Shown here piece after piece: positions 32,855 through 42,671 of a stretch of DNA of 42,769 nt. The notes below the pieces were generated by a model. The model had not been told where the DNA came from, did no database searches, and was given only the letters and a program-made list of their open reading frames with translations. The stretch covers positions 1 to 42,769 of the forward strand of contig NZ_FXZH01000028.1 in the NCBI RefSeq assembly GCF_900169365.1. The letters run 5' to 3'. Made by a program: the position numbers and the translations under genes. Position 1 is the first letter of the stretch. Each line of letters begins with the position of its first letter. Source of the DNA: Brevibacterium sp. 239c. GTDB taxonomy: Bacteria > Actinomycetota > Actinomycetes > Actinomycetales > Brevibacteriaceae.

Positions 32855-33771
32855 CATGCCTCCACGGAAGTCGATGCGGTGGCTCTGGCGAAGGAGTCCG
32901 CGAGCAGGTTGGTGCCGATGGTGAGCAGGGCGATGGCGATCACCGGCAGCAGCACGCCCCAAGGTTGGATGCTCAGCGCAATCCGGTTCTCGTTGATCAT
33001 CAGGCCCCAGTCAGCCGCGGGCGGCTGCAGGCCGAGACCCAGGAAGGACAGCGAGGCGATGTAGCCGATCGAGTAGGTCAGGCGCAGCCCGGCCTCAACG
33101 CTGAGCGGGCCGGTGATGTTGGGCAGCAGCTCACGCATCAGCACCTTCCACCGCGGCATCGCATACATCTCTGCTGCGAGGATGTAGTCCTCGGTGATGA
33201 CGCCGAGGGTGGCCGACCTCGCGACGCGGGCGATGCGAGGTGCGTGAGTGATGCCGATGACGGTCACGAGCACCCACCCCTGCGGGCCAAGCACGGTGAT
33301 CGCCAACAGCGCGAACACCAGCTGTGGGACGGCGAGGATGACATCGTTGAGGCGCATGATGATCGTGTCGAAGGCTCCACCTACATAGGCGGTGAGCATG
33401 CCGATGATCGCACCCAGAATCATGCCCAGGGCTGTGGCGAGCACCGAATAGATGATGAGGGTGAGCCCACCGGCGAAGAACCGGGAGAGCACATCGCGGC
33501 CCAGGTTGTCCGAGCCGAAGAGTCCGTGTGGGCTGAAGGGCTTCGCCACGAACTCGGTCGCGGTGTTGCCGGTGGCCCAGGGCAACAGCAGGGGGCCGCA
33601 GAAGGCTAGGAGGAGGACGATGATGGTCAGCGTCAGACCGATCTTGCCCTGCTTCTGTGCCAGCACACGTTTGAAGAACGGGGTGTAGGTGGTCTGTGAT
33701 TCCTTAGGTACCTCACCACCGTCGACCGCTGCAGATTTGAGGTCGTCGAGGTTGTTCGTGTTCGTGCTCAT
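32854..33771 (-). CDS. ABC transporter permease, DppC-like
   Basis: A 305-residue membrane protein with about six segments after a polar N-terminus of some 40 residues. It carries HGLFGSDNLGRDVLSR, the hallmark of the DppC/OppC subfamily, and the coupling loop AAEMYAMPRWKVLMRELLPN. It overlaps the DppB-like gene by four bases and the ATPase start at its end, so all are cotranslated. Confidence 0.92.
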   Translation of the reverse strand: MSTNTNNLDDLKSAAVDGGEVPKESQTTYTPFFKRVLAQKQGKIGLTLTIIVLLLAFCGPLLLPWATGNTATEFVAKPFSPHGLFGSDNLGRDVLSRFFAGGLTLIIYSVLATALGMILGAIIGMLTAYVGGAFDTIIMRLNDVILAVPQLVFALLAITVLGPQGWVLVTVIGITHAPRIARVARSATLGVITEDYILAAEMYAMPRWKVLMRELLPNITGPLSVEAGLRLTYSIGYIASLSFLGLGLQPPAADWGLMINENRIALSIQPWGVLLPVIAIALLTIGTNLLADSFARATASTSVEA

Positions 33772-34721
33772 GCTGCACTCCTCAGCTTCGGGTTGGTGAG
33801 GATGCCGACGACATCGGCCGCCAGGTTCACCACGACGTAGACAGCGGCGACGAGCATCGAGATCGCCTGTACGACCTGCACATCACGGTAGGTCACCGCG
33901 TCGATGAGCGCCTGGCCCAGACCCGGATAGCGGAACAGGAACTCGACGACGACCACGCCGCCGGCCAACCACGCCAACTGGATCGCCACGACCTGCGCCA
34001 CGGGGCCCAGGGCATGAGGCACCGCATGGCGGAGGATCACACGGGTTTCGGGAACACCTTTGAGGCGAGCCATCTCCACGAAACCGGAATCGAGGACTTC
34101 GATCATCGTCGCTCGCATCATCCGCACGATATAAGGGGTGACGACGAGGATGAGGGTCACGGTGGGCAAGATCAGCTGCTCGGGTCGGCCCCACACAGGT
34201 TCGCCCGGTGGCGCCAGGGTCACCGCGGGCAGGATCTGGAAGACAGAAGTGGCGAAGATCGCGATCAGGCCGATGCCGATGACGAACTCGGGCATGGCCG
34301 CGAAGACGAGGCTGATGCCCGTCAGTGCCGAATCTCGGCGACCACCGCGGTGCAGAGCGGAGTAGACGCCCAAGCCGATGCCCAGCGGAACCGAGATGAT
34401 TGCGGCCGCAGCCATCAGGATGAAGGAGTTGCCGATGCGATCGCTCAGCAACTGCGCCACCGAACCGCCGCTCGCGGTCGAGGTGCCGAAGTCACCGACG
34501 AAGAGGCCGCCCAGCCACGAGAAGTAGCGCTGCCAGGCGGGTTGGTTGAGGCCCAACTGTTCGTTGAGTGCGGCGATGCGTTCCGGAGTGGCCTGTTGGC
34601 CGAGGATGGCTCGGGCCGCGTCGCCGGGGAGGAGGAGTGTGGCGCCGAAGACGAGGAGGGAGACTGCGATGAGGATGAAGGCGGAGAAGATCAGCCTGCG
34701 TCCGATGACTTTTCCGAACAT
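33768..34721 (-). CDS. ABC transporter permease, DppB-like
   Basis: A 317-residue membrane protein with about six segments. The N-terminus MFGKVIGRRLIFSAFILIAVSLLVFG and the coupling loop EMARLKGVPETRVILRHAVPH are typical of DppB/OppB. The ATG at 34721 is one base after the binding-protein stop with GGAAAGG before it; the longer open frame to 34910 lies inside the preceding gene and is rejected. Confidence 0.92.
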   Translation of the reverse strand: MFGKVIGRRLIFSAFILIAVSLLVFGATLLLPGDAARAILGQQATPERIAALNEQLGLNQPAWQRYFSWLGGLFVGDFGTSTASGGSVAQLLSDRIGNSFILMAAAAIISVPLGIGLGVYSALHRGGRRDSALTGISLVFAAMPEFVIGIGLIAIFATSVFQILPAVTLAPPGEPVWGRPEQLILPTVTLILVVTPYIVRMMRATMIEVLDSGFVEMARLKGVPETRVILRHAVPHALGPVAQVVAIQLAWLAGGVVVVEFLFRYPGLGQALIDAVTYRDVQVVQAISMLVAAVYVVVNLAADVVGILTNPKLRSAA

Positions 34722-34722
34722 G

Positions 34723-36273
34723 TCACACCTTTCCAATCCATACGCGGTCGAACCGCCAACCGCCCAGGGGGCGTCCGGTGGAGTTCTTGACCAGCCCGCC
34801 GACGTACTTCTGGAAGGCATCGACCTGGTTGGCGAATCCCCAGATGATGTAGCCGCCTTCGTCGTAGAGCATCTTCTGCAGCTCGTGTTCGCCGTCGCGT
34901 CTCTTCTCAACCTTGGGAATGCCGCGGACCTTGTCGAAGATCTTGTTGAAGGCGGGGTCGTCCCAGTGGGTTTCGTTGAATGGTGACTCCTTCAGGGAAC
35001 AGGAGATGACCTGCGGCAGGAAGTCTCGGGTGTACCAGAAGTCCTGGGCGAAGTCCCACTGCAGGTATTCGTCACCGAAGAACGTCGTCGCGTCGACCCT
35101 GCGGATCTTGACCCTGATGCCGGCCTCGGCGGCCTGCTGGGCGAAGACCTGCGCGGATTCGACGGCACCTGACTGGATGGGGGCGGTGACCAACTCGACG
35201 TCGAGACCATCGGGGAAGCCCGCCTCGGCGAGGAGCTTCTTGGCTTTGGGGATGTCCTGTTTGCGCTGCGGGAACTTGGGGTAGTTGGCGCCCAGCGGCC
35301 CGAACATGTCGTTGCCGAGAGTACCGAAACCGGAGAGGACCTGTTCGATCATCTGTTCCCGGTCGACGACGAGGCGGAAGGCCTGGCGCACCTTCACATC
35401 GTCGAAGGGTGCCTTGTCCACGCGCATGGTCAGGGGCAGCCACATGCCTGTTTCGGAGTTGAGGATGGCCATGCGCTCATCGGCGTCGATGACCTCGACC
35501 AGGGCCACCGGGATTTGTGCGATCGCGTCGACCTGGGTGGAGAGCAGGGCGTTGATGAGGGCATCTGAGTCGTTGAAGTTCAGCAGTTGAACCTCGTCGA
35601 GGTACATATTGTCGTAGTTGAAGTAGTGCTCATTGGGCACGATGACCGTCGACTGGGCCGGGGTGAACGACTTGAGCTTGAACGGCCCTGAGCACACCGG
35701 GTTCTTCGGGTCGTAATCAACCGGAACGATCGCCGCGGTGTATTCTGCCACGGCGTCCTTGAACAGACCGTTGGCTTCACTGAGATGGAACTCCACGGTG
35801 CGCTCATCCTTGGCGACGACCTTGTCGAGCATGGAGAAGTTCGCGGCCGCGGTCTTGGGATCATCTGGATCGGTGATCCTCTTGAAGGTGAAGATCACGT
35901 CCTCGGGGGTGATCGGTTTGCCGTTGGAGAACTTGATGCCCTTCTTCAAGGTGCACGTCCACACGGTGGCGTCCGGGTTGGACACAAAGGACTCGGCAAG
36001 CAGTGGAACAACCTTGGAATCGTCGTCCCACCCGTAGAGCGCGTTGTACAGGTTCACCGCACGGCAGACGTCGCCGCTGTTGACGGGGATGTGGGCGTCG
36101 ACGGTGTCAGCGGAGTTGCCACCGGTGACTCCTACGCGCAGGCTTCCGCCCTTGACTGGTTTCCCTGCGTCGGCGGCACCGACGGTGCTGCCGCCGCCAC
36201 AGGCACTCAAGCCTGCGAGCGCGGATATCGAGAGCCCCGCCCCCAGCGCTTGTCTTCGATTCGGTGTGCTCAT
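34723..36273 (-). CDS. Peptide/nickel-type ABC transporter substrate-binding lipoprotein
   Basis: A 516-residue family-5 extracellular solute-binding protein. It has a twin-arginine-like N-terminus (NRRQALGAGL) and a lipobox LSAC with Cys25. The mature part contains AESFVSNPDATVWTCTLKKG and ITPEDVIFTFKRI, which mark the family. The ligand cannot be told: such proteins bind peptides, metal chelates, sugars or opines. Its ATG overlaps the end of the upstream double-HTH regulator (ATGA), so the regulator is part of the operon. Confidence 0.9.
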   Translation of the reverse strand: MSTPNRRQALGAGLSISALAGLSACGGGSTVGAADAGKPVKGGSLRVGVTGGNSADTVDAHIPVNSGDVCRAVNLYNALYGWDDDSKVVPLLAESFVSNPDATVWTCTLKKGIKFSNGKPITPEDVIFTFKRITDPDDPKTAAANFSMLDKVVAKDERTVEFHLSEANGLFKDAVAEYTAAIVPVDYDPKNPVCSGPFKLKSFTPAQSTVIVPNEHYFNYDNMYLDEVQLLNFNDSDALINALLSTQVDAIAQIPVALVEVIDADERMAILNSETGMWLPLTMRVDKAPFDDVKVRQAFRLVVDREQMIEQVLSGFGTLGNDMFGPLGANYPKFPQRKQDIPKAKKLLAEAGFPDGLDVELVTAPIQSGAVESAQVFAQQAAEAGIRVKIRRVDATTFFGDEYLQWDFAQDFWYTRDFLPQVISCSLKESPFNETHWDDPAFNKIFDKVRGIPKVEKRRDGEHELQKMLYDEGGYIIWGFANQVDAFQKYVGGLVKNSTGRPLGGWRFDRVWIGKV

Positions 36274-37364
36274 GTGCCTTCTTCCTGCGGGTGCGGTACG
36301 GCTCGGTCAATTGTCTGGGCGCCATGTGGGTCCGCTGCGGCCAGAACCTGGTCACGTCCGGTGGCCGCGATGTGTTCGCTGAGATAGTCATCGAGCATCT
36401 GCAGCGCTTCGGCATCGGTGATGTCCATCTGGCCGGTGCTGCGGGCGATGCCGAGCCCGTCAATGAAGATGCTCAGGCCCTTGGCCATGAGGATGGTGTC
36501 ACCGGTGCGGATCGTTCCGACCTTCTGGCCGGCGAGGACGACGGAGGCGAACATCTCGAACCATTCCGAGTACACCTCGGTGAGGGTGGCTCGGGCGTGC
36601 TCGTCGACGGCGGCTCGTGCCCAGCTTTGGACCCAGATGGACCAGACGCGTCGGATCGTGTCGCTGACTCCGGCGTGGACGCGAGCGAATTCGCGCAGAG
36701 TCTTCAAGGGATCGCCAGGGTCTGTCAGCCCGCGGATACCCGAGAGGACGTCGAGGGTGAAGCGCAGTGTCGCCTGCAGCAGCTGCGCCTTTGATCGGAA
36801 GTGATAGTTGACCGCCGAGGTGCTCAGGCCACTCGCCTGCGCGACGTCTTCCGTACGCACATTGTCGACGCCCAGGTCGGCGTAGAGCTCCCAGGCGGCG
36901 GCGACGATCTTGTGTCGATTGCGTTTGCCCTTCGACATCCACTCCCCTGCCGCGTGATTCGCCGGGTTAGGCAGTGTCTCGGGCAGATCAAACGAGTCGG
37001 CGGCGTGTGCAGACCCGGATTGCGCACCCGGTCCCCCGCTGGCGCGCGTTCGGGAGTCAGCACTGGCCCGCTCGTCTCCTGTGTCGCGGTGGAAGTGTGG
37101 AACAGTGCGTCGCCGAGGCGGTTGGGCCGATCGCCCGGTCGTGAGCCAATCAGTACTGACGTTGGTCAGAGAGGCGATGCTCGAAATCTCCTCGACCCGA
37201 AAGTTACGCGTTCCCGCCAGGGACTTGGAGAGTTTGCTTGGTTCGATGCCGATGCTTCGGGCGACTTCACTGTGGTTGATGCCAGCAGATTTGATGGCGT
37301 CACGAACGCGGCTCACCAGGGAGTCCTGGCTGTTGCCTGCACCATTGCTCGTCTCAACCACCAC
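36270..37364 (-). CDS. Double-HTH regulator: XRE domain fused to TetR repressor
   Basis: A fusion of about 364 residues. The N-terminal part (about residues 14-75) has an XRE-type helix-turn-helix, INHSEVARSIGIEPSKLSKSLAG. A polar, probably disordered linker of about 65 residues follows. From about residue 142 there is a TetR HTH (VDNVRTEDVAQASGLSTSAVNYHF) and a TetR ligand domain. The GTG at 37364 is one of several possible starts (also 37361 and 37376); none has a good ribosome site. An internal ATG at 36941 (MSKGKRNRHK) does have AGGGGAG just upstream and could give a plain 223-residue TetR repressor. The gene leads the peptide-type ABC operon and overlaps the binding-protein start, so it likely controls that operon. 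Confidence 0.8.
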   Translation of the reverse strand: MVVETSNGAGNSQDSLVSRVRDAIKSAGINHSEVARSIGIEPSKLSKSLAGTRNFRVEEISSIASLTNVSTDWLTTGRSAQPPRRRTVPHFHRDTGDERASADSRTRASGGPGAQSGSAHAADSFDLPETLPNPANHAAGEWMSKGKRNRHKIVAAAWELYADLGVDNVRTEDVAQASGLSTSAVNYHFRSKAQLLQATLRFTLDVLSGIRGLTDPGDPLKTLREFARVHAGVSDTIRRVWSIWVQSWARAAVDEHARATLTEVYSEWFEMFASVVLAGQKVGTIRTGDTILMAKGLSIFIDGLGIARSTGQMDITDAEALQMLDDYLSEHIAATGRDQVLAAADPHGAQTIDRAVPHPQEEGT

Positions 37365-37530
37365 TACATTCTGCACAGTTGTTGCGATTATGGCAATGGT
37401 TACTAGTGAGTTTGTTAGTTTTTCGTGATGTTGGCGGAACCCCCGGGTAATTCTCGGCTCAGCAAAATTGCGCGGGCCCATCCATGCCTAGAGGCTCATT
37501 CCCATGCACTTTGGATTTCGATGTGGCATT

Positions 37531-37559
37531 CCGACATTCTGGATGTGCCCCCATATAAG
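37531..37559 (+). promoter_or_regulatory. Predicted promoter of second pyruvyl-transferase gene
   Basis: CCGACA (37531-37536) and TATAAG (37554-37559) are separated by 17 bases on the plus strand. Transcription would begin about 25 bases before the ATG at 37592. Confidence 0.4.
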
Positions 37560-37591
37560 CTGATGGTTCAGTTGAAGCAATCTCGTGATCC

Positions 37592-39379
37592 ATGAAAATA
37601 GGCCTCATCGGGATCAACCGTTACGCGAACTACCTCAATTTCGCCTGCAACTTGCATGCCTATGCGTTCCAGCAGTACCTGACGAACAAGGACTATGACT
37701 CGACGTTCATCGATTGCAAGCCAATCACATTTGATGGGATGGATCTCCGGGAACCGGCAAAATTCACTGAAGCCAAGTACCGAACAGCCATCGCGGCCAA
37801 TGCAAGCACACCCGCCGCCGTCAAAGACAGGAACACCGCCGCGAGAAAATGGGCTGAGCTGGCGATGGGGTATCGAGCGCTCACCGAAGAACGCAAGCTC
37901 CGGTACGACAAATTTGAATCATTCATTTCTCAACACCTGGGCTTCACTGAAGAAGAATACGGCTCAGACTTACTTGAGATCGAAGACCCTGGAATGGACT
38001 GTCACATCTGCGTGACAGATGACATCTGGCAACCATGGACGCCCGACTATTCATTCGATCGCGGTTTCATGCTCGGCAGCAAAGCGTTCGAGGGAAAGCC
38101 TAAGATCGCTTATGCACCAAGCAGGGGCGCGAAGCCTGGCTTTGAACCAGAGTTATCCAACGCCTTCTTCGAGTACCTCGAAGACATTGAGTCAATGAGT
38201 GCTCGAGAACGAGACTTCGGTCAGTCCATTGAAGAGAACACTGGAAGAACCATACCGACAGTCATCGATCCAGTGCTATTGCACGGGCAAGATTCCTGGA
38301 GGAAGATCGCGGTCCCACCTAACGAACAACGGTATCTACTCCTCTACTACGTGATGGAGCGGTCGACAGACACCGTCGCAAAGGCAGTCGAGTACGCCAA
38401 AGCCAACGATCTCACCATCGTGGAACTTTCCGACCGCCCAATGAGATATGGGAAAGTCACTGACCCCGGTGTCAAACATGTTCCCCGCTACGACGTCTCA
38501 GCCGAAGAGTGGCTCGGCAACATTTCTCATGCTGATGCTGTATTCACAAATTCGTTTCCTGGCTGTTGCTTCTCGCTGATCTTTGAGAAGCTCTTCTTCG
38601 TTGGCAAACGCAACGGCAACAAGGCGCCAAACTTTCTCCCTGAGTTCGATCTCACGAATCAACAATTCGCACCCGACGACGACGTTGCAGACTTCTCCAA
38701 GTCGATCGAGTGCTCTCAAGCCCAGGCGCGCGTGCTGGACTTTCGATCACAATCGGAGGAGTTTCTCCCAACGGCGCTGCAACAAGCAGAAGAATCCTCC
38801 GACGCTTCGTCAGAAGTAGCCAGCAGGAAGCACACTGCCCGACAGCGAGAAATCACCTACCCTGCGCTCTTCCCCAGTGGAGCCCTCGCCAATAACAATG
38901 AAGTAACTTCAGTCAGTGTCACCGATTCAGATTCGCAAGCACTCAAAGTCAAGAAACTACGGAGCGGATCAATCGAATATTCCACTCCATGGGTGGGGTA
39001 TACCAACACCGGCCTCGAGCGCATTGCTCCTAACAAGTTTCAGACTCCGACACATCATCTCGCTGGTTGGACCCTGAGGTTCCGTGTCGACAAGCGATGG
39101 TTCTGGTATCTAAGCGATAAGACTCTGGCAGAAAGAGACACCAAGGCGAGCCACTTGGACCCTCGCAAGATGGTGTTCGAAGACGGAGCGCCGATCCCGC
39201 ATCTCCCCGTCAATGCCATTTCTGCCGTAGTCTTCGTTGCCAAGTGGCGAAACATTGAGCCCCAACAAGCGCGGCAGCCGGTGAAAGGAAGAATTGCCAA
39301 GCTCAAGAACAGGTTCGCTTCCAAGCAACATCGGAATCTAGCGGTCTGCAACCCGTTATACTCGGGAAGGTTCGACTAG
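37592..39379 (+). CDS. Polysaccharide pyruvyl transferase family protein, long form
   Basis: A 595-residue protein. The first 370 residues follow the pyruvyl-transferase pattern of surface-polymer enzymes: an N-terminal block IGLIGINRYANYLNFACNLHAYAF, a second lobe with EQRYLLLYYVMERS, and ISHADAVFTNSFPGCCFSLIFEK near the active site. After about residue 400 there is a Ser/Glu-rich link and a C-terminal segment of about 150 residues that I do not recognise (with WVGYTNTGLERI and WTLRFRVDKRWFWYL). It is followed 18 bases later by the TagF-like gene, so they form an operon. The substrate is probably a teichoic acid sugar or polyol. Confidence 0.78.
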   Translation: MKIGLIGINRYANYLNFACNLHAYAFQQYLTNKDYDSTFIDCKPITFDGMDLREPAKFTEAKYRTAIAANASTPAAVKDRNTAARKWAELAMGYRALTEERKLRYDKFESFISQHLGFTEEEYGSDLLEIEDPGMDCHICVTDDIWQPWTPDYSFDRGFMLGSKAFEGKPKIAYAPSRGAKPGFEPELSNAFFEYLEDIESMSARERDFGQSIEENTGRTIPTVIDPVLLHGQDSWRKIAVPPNEQRYLLLYYVMERSTDTVAKAVEYAKANDLTIVELSDRPMRYGKVTDPGVKHVPRYDVSAEEWLGNISHADAVFTNSFPGCCFSLIFEKLFFVGKRNGNKAPNFLPEFDLTNQQFAPDDDVADFSKSIECSQAQARVLDFRSQSEEFLPTALQQAEESSDASSEVASRKHTARQREITYPALFPSGALANNNEVTSVSVTDSDSQALKVKKLRSGSIEYSTPWVGYTNTGLERIAPNKFQTPTHHLAGWTLRFRVDKRWFWYLSDKTLAERDTKASHLDPRKMVFEDGAPIPHLPVNAISAVVFVAKWRNIEPQQARQPVKGRIAKLKNRFASKQHRNLAVCNPLYSGRFD

Positions 39380-39397
39380 GCGAAAGGACTCCACCGA

Positions 39398-41317
39398 ATG
39401 ACCCAGGAAAAATCTCTACTTCACGGCGCTTTGAAGAGTGCAAATTTGAGCTCTGAGGTAGAGACCCATGAATTTTGGGAGAAGTCGCTCGGCAGAGGTG
39501 CCAAATCGACCGGTGTCCGACAACAGTATTTGGACGACAGCGCAAAGACGACGGTCAACAAAAACGTCATCTTCTATGAATCTATGTCTGGTGCCCGCAT
39601 GGGCGACAACCCATACGGAATTTTTGAGTATCTCAGGGAACATCCAGAGCACGGCGAGTTCCTACACGTATGGTCTATAGACGCACAAGGCAGCATCCCA
39701 GCGGATTACATCGATTCCCCTAATGTAGTGTTCGCTCGCCGAAATACACGTTCCTACACCTATTTCATAGCGTCTGCTGGTTACGTGATCTGCAATGCAA
39801 CTCTGCCAGCATTTTTTGCACGCCGAACGGACCAGAAATATCTGAACACGTGGCACGGCATCCCGTACAAGGCCCTCGGAAGAAACACGCCGAAGGCACG
39901 GTTCGGTTCACCGGGCGGCAATGCTACCTTCACGAAAGCAACACATATTCTCACACCTGGCCGTTTCACCACGGACAAGATCATCTCGGCATACTCCATG
40001 AAAGGAGTTTCCAACGCCACCATCGCTGAGATTGGATATCCCAGGGTTGATCGCACAATCAATGCCGATGCCGATTTTAAATTACGACTGCGTGAAATAC
40101 TGGGCCTAAACTCCGACGGGGACTACCGACCTACTGTGCTCTATGCGCCAACTTGGCGCTCGGAGAAAGACAAAGATGTCGTGGACTCCGATCAACTTGT
40201 AGATGACTTAAAGACGATGGTGCGACCTGACATTCAGTTACTATATCGGGGCCACCACCGAATGGACCGTCTGATAAAGGATGCATCGGTCGGAGACGAA
40301 CTCAGTGACGTGATTATCCCACCTCACGAGATCAGCTCTAATGACCTTCTATCTGTCGTTGACGTCCTCATAACCGACTTCTCCAGCATATTTTTTGATT
40401 TCCTCCCCACCGGCAAGCCGATCATTCACTATCTTTACGACCTCGACGAATATGCCCGCACACGCGGGATCAACCTCTCCAAAGACGAGCTGCCCGGCGC
40501 CGTCGCCGTCACCAGACAGGAGCTTGCAAGCACCATAGCGAATGTGTCCGCGGAGCTTATCCAGTACCGCCCGGAGCACGATTTTTCAGCCCAGCCGCTT
40601 CAGGGTGATAGATACAAATCGGCAACGGAACGTTTCTGTCCACACGATGATGGGCACGCTTCTAAACGAGCAGTAGAGTTCCTGCTTGAAGAAGAAGGCG
40701 CCTCGCGATTCGATACTCGATACGCTCATGACGAGCGACCAACTGCGGCATTCTGGGCTGGCGAACTGACACCTGGCCCACTAGCCAATAGTTTCCTTGA
40801 GTCACTCTTGAGTTCCGCAGCGTCCCCGCTCGAGCAGACAGTTCTGATCATTGAACGTCAATCACCAATCGACAAAGATTTCATGAAACGAATCAAGGGT
40901 TTCGGTGACGCCATCTCCACCTTCTCTTATGAAGCCGAGCAACCCGTGTTACTGCCGGATGATCGTGCGACATACAAAGAGTTCTGCACCCAGTACTATC
41001 TGAACTTCGAGGCTGCGAGAGCTCTGCTGGCAAAGAACGTAACACTAAGGAAGATATTCGCCTTCGAATATCGCAGACGACTAGACGACGCGACGTTCAA
41101 CAGAGTCTTTCTCGCTGCGGGTTTGTCAAACAGCGAGTTGGCTCTCGCACACCTAGCGACCAAGGGGCCCGTCACTACTGCGAACCACTGGAGGGCACCT
41201 ACTCCAGAGTTGCGAGCACCCTCGGCGAAGGTTGAGGCTTATCTTTTGCCGCATGGCACTCGACGACGAAAACTAGTGGCAAAAATGTATCGCCGGCTCC
41301 GCAGCAAGTTCCGCTGA
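39398..41317 (+). CDS. CDP-glycerol glycerophosphotransferase (TagF-like)
   Basis: A 639-residue enzyme of the CDP-glycerol:glycerophosphate transferase family. Key blocks are NTWHGIPYKALGRN (about residue 150), VLYAPTWRSE, LLYRGHHRM and VVDVLITDFSSIFFDF, in the order seen in TagF-type polymerases. These move polyol phosphate from a CDP-polyol to the growing wall teichoic acid at the inner face of the membrane. GAAAGGA precedes the ATG. The last 200 residues extend past the catalytic core. Glycerol or another polyol, for example mannitol or ribitol, could be the unit. Confidence 0.88.
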   Translation: MTQEKSLLHGALKSANLSSEVETHEFWEKSLGRGAKSTGVRQQYLDDSAKTTVNKNVIFYESMSGARMGDNPYGIFEYLREHPEHGEFLHVWSIDAQGSIPADYIDSPNVVFARRNTRSYTYFIASAGYVICNATLPAFFARRTDQKYLNTWHGIPYKALGRNTPKARFGSPGGNATFTKATHILTPGRFTTDKIISAYSMKGVSNATIAEIGYPRVDRTINADADFKLRLREILGLNSDGDYRPTVLYAPTWRSEKDKDVVDSDQLVDDLKTMVRPDIQLLYRGHHRMDRLIKDASVGDELSDVIIPPHEISSNDLLSVVDVLITDFSSIFFDFLPTGKPIIHYLYDLDEYARTRGINLSKDELPGAVAVTRQELASTIANVSAELIQYRPEHDFSAQPLQGDRYKSATERFCPHDDGHASKRAVEFLLEEEGASRFDTRYAHDERPTAAFWAGELTPGPLANSFLESLLSSAASPLEQTVLIIERQSPIDKDFMKRIKGFGDAISTFSYEAEQPVLLPDDRATYKEFCTQYYLNFEAARALLAKNVTLRKIFAFEYRRRLDDATFNRVFLAAGLSNSELALAHLATKGPVTTANHWRAPTPELRAPSAKVEAYLLPHGTRRRKLVAKMYRRLRSKFR

Positions 41318-41453
41318 ATGAAGTCTCAAGAGCCGATGAAATCCAACTACCGCCGCAAGTCAAACTTCTCAAGTGCATGCCAGACGGTATGCCATCCACT
41401 CATTGGTGCAACTCGATACTAAGATTTTCTTCTCGGGAGTGGTGGCGCCGCCA

Positions 41454-42656
41454 TTAGCGAATTGAATTGCTTAGCGCGCGCTTGATTCGCCGTCCAATTC
41501 GAAGAATTAACCCATCCTGAATCGATGGTCGCCACTGATTGGATTTGGATTTGTTCGCATAGAAGTCATAGGAACGCCGGAGTTTGCGCTGCACCTTCGC
41601 GCGATACTCGGGTAGCGAAGTCATTGGATACCGAGGAAGCGCGTCGTAGACCTCATTCAAAGAATATGGAACTGCTTCGCCGTCTGGCGTCAGAACATCC
41701 TTCAAACCATCGAACAAAGACTTGTACACGCTGTACAGGTAGCTACTGTCCTTCGTCACACCGTCGGCCAGCGCATTCTCCATGACCGCAACTACGTGGC
41801 GGGGCGACCAATTGTCAGAGGAAATAGCTCGATCGGCATATCCGATTTCTTTGTAGAATTCAGGTACTTTGAAGTTCCAAGAGAGACCAACCGAGGGGAC
41901 CCCAAGAGCGAACGACGTTATGCTGGCATGCAGCCGATAAGCGATCACAGCATCGCATGCTCGCAGTTCCTCAATCAGTTCGTCGGGAGAATTCACCGTG
42001 AATCTCACGTTCTTGGCGGGCACCCCATGCTCACGCACTAACGAATCGAGGAAGATTTCATCTGTGAAATGCCCAGTGGTGAAAAGCCGATAGCCGTATT
42101 GGCGCTCACGCAATAGCTCAATCACACCCAGCCAGAACTGGCGCTGGTCGTCCTCCGAAAAGTCGATGCCATTGTCTGCAAAGATTCCAGCACGAGTGAC
42201 CACAAGTCCAATCGTTGACTTGGTGCCCTTCGGGTTGCTCTCCGACTGTCCGACGATATTTTCGAACACCTTATCGGCAAATACCACTGGGTCAGCGACT
42301 AGACCTGTAGAAATTTGCGTTCCTGCAACGTATTTCGCTACTGAAGGCAAATCATCCCGGGTGGTTATCTGTTTAACAACGGGAAGGTTCAGAGCCTGCT
42401 TAAGTGCCTGAGAACGATAGTCGTCGTCGGAATAAGGCTCGACGCCGATGCTCGAAAATAGAGTCGGAACCTCATATTCTTGTGCCAGCTCCACCGTTCG
42501 AATAGTTCTACGATAGAAGGACTGATACCTGTAATTGAAGAGAGGGGCTCCTCCGAAGACCAAAATGTCAGCTTTTGAAATCGCTTTTCGAGCCGATTTC
42601 AGTAGCGACTCGTCACCAGTCTTTATGTATTTTTTGCTGATGTGATTGGGCCCCTG
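41454..42656 (-). pseudogene. Polysaccharide pyruvyl transferase, N-terminus lost to an insertion sequence
   Basis: The frame reads as a pyruvyl transferase from DILVFGGAPLFNYRYQSFY to the basic C-terminus (RIGRRIKRALSNSIR), with CDAVIAYRLHASITSFALGVPSVGLSWN as the best-conserved block. It is open only as far as 42656 and lacks an ATG there. By comparison with the gene at 29518 the first 50 or so residues, with the GDN loop, are missing. Just beyond lies the 3' end of an insertion-sequence transposase on the same strand, so the gene was cut by it. A TTG at 42561 could start a shorter protein, but this would lack part of the first lobe. Probably inactive. Confidence 0.75.
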
Positions 42657-42671
42657 TTAGCAGTCCAGCGG

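Noticed and set aside
32335..33609. 424-codon plus-strand frame, and further plus-strand frames at 34014-34790
   Set aside because: Opposite to ABC permease and ATPase genes with full motifs; Arg/Gly/Asp-rich shadow composition.
41318..41453. Search for a terminator between the convergent TagF-like and last pyruvyl-transferase genes
   Set aside because: No stem with convincing pairing was found in this stretch.
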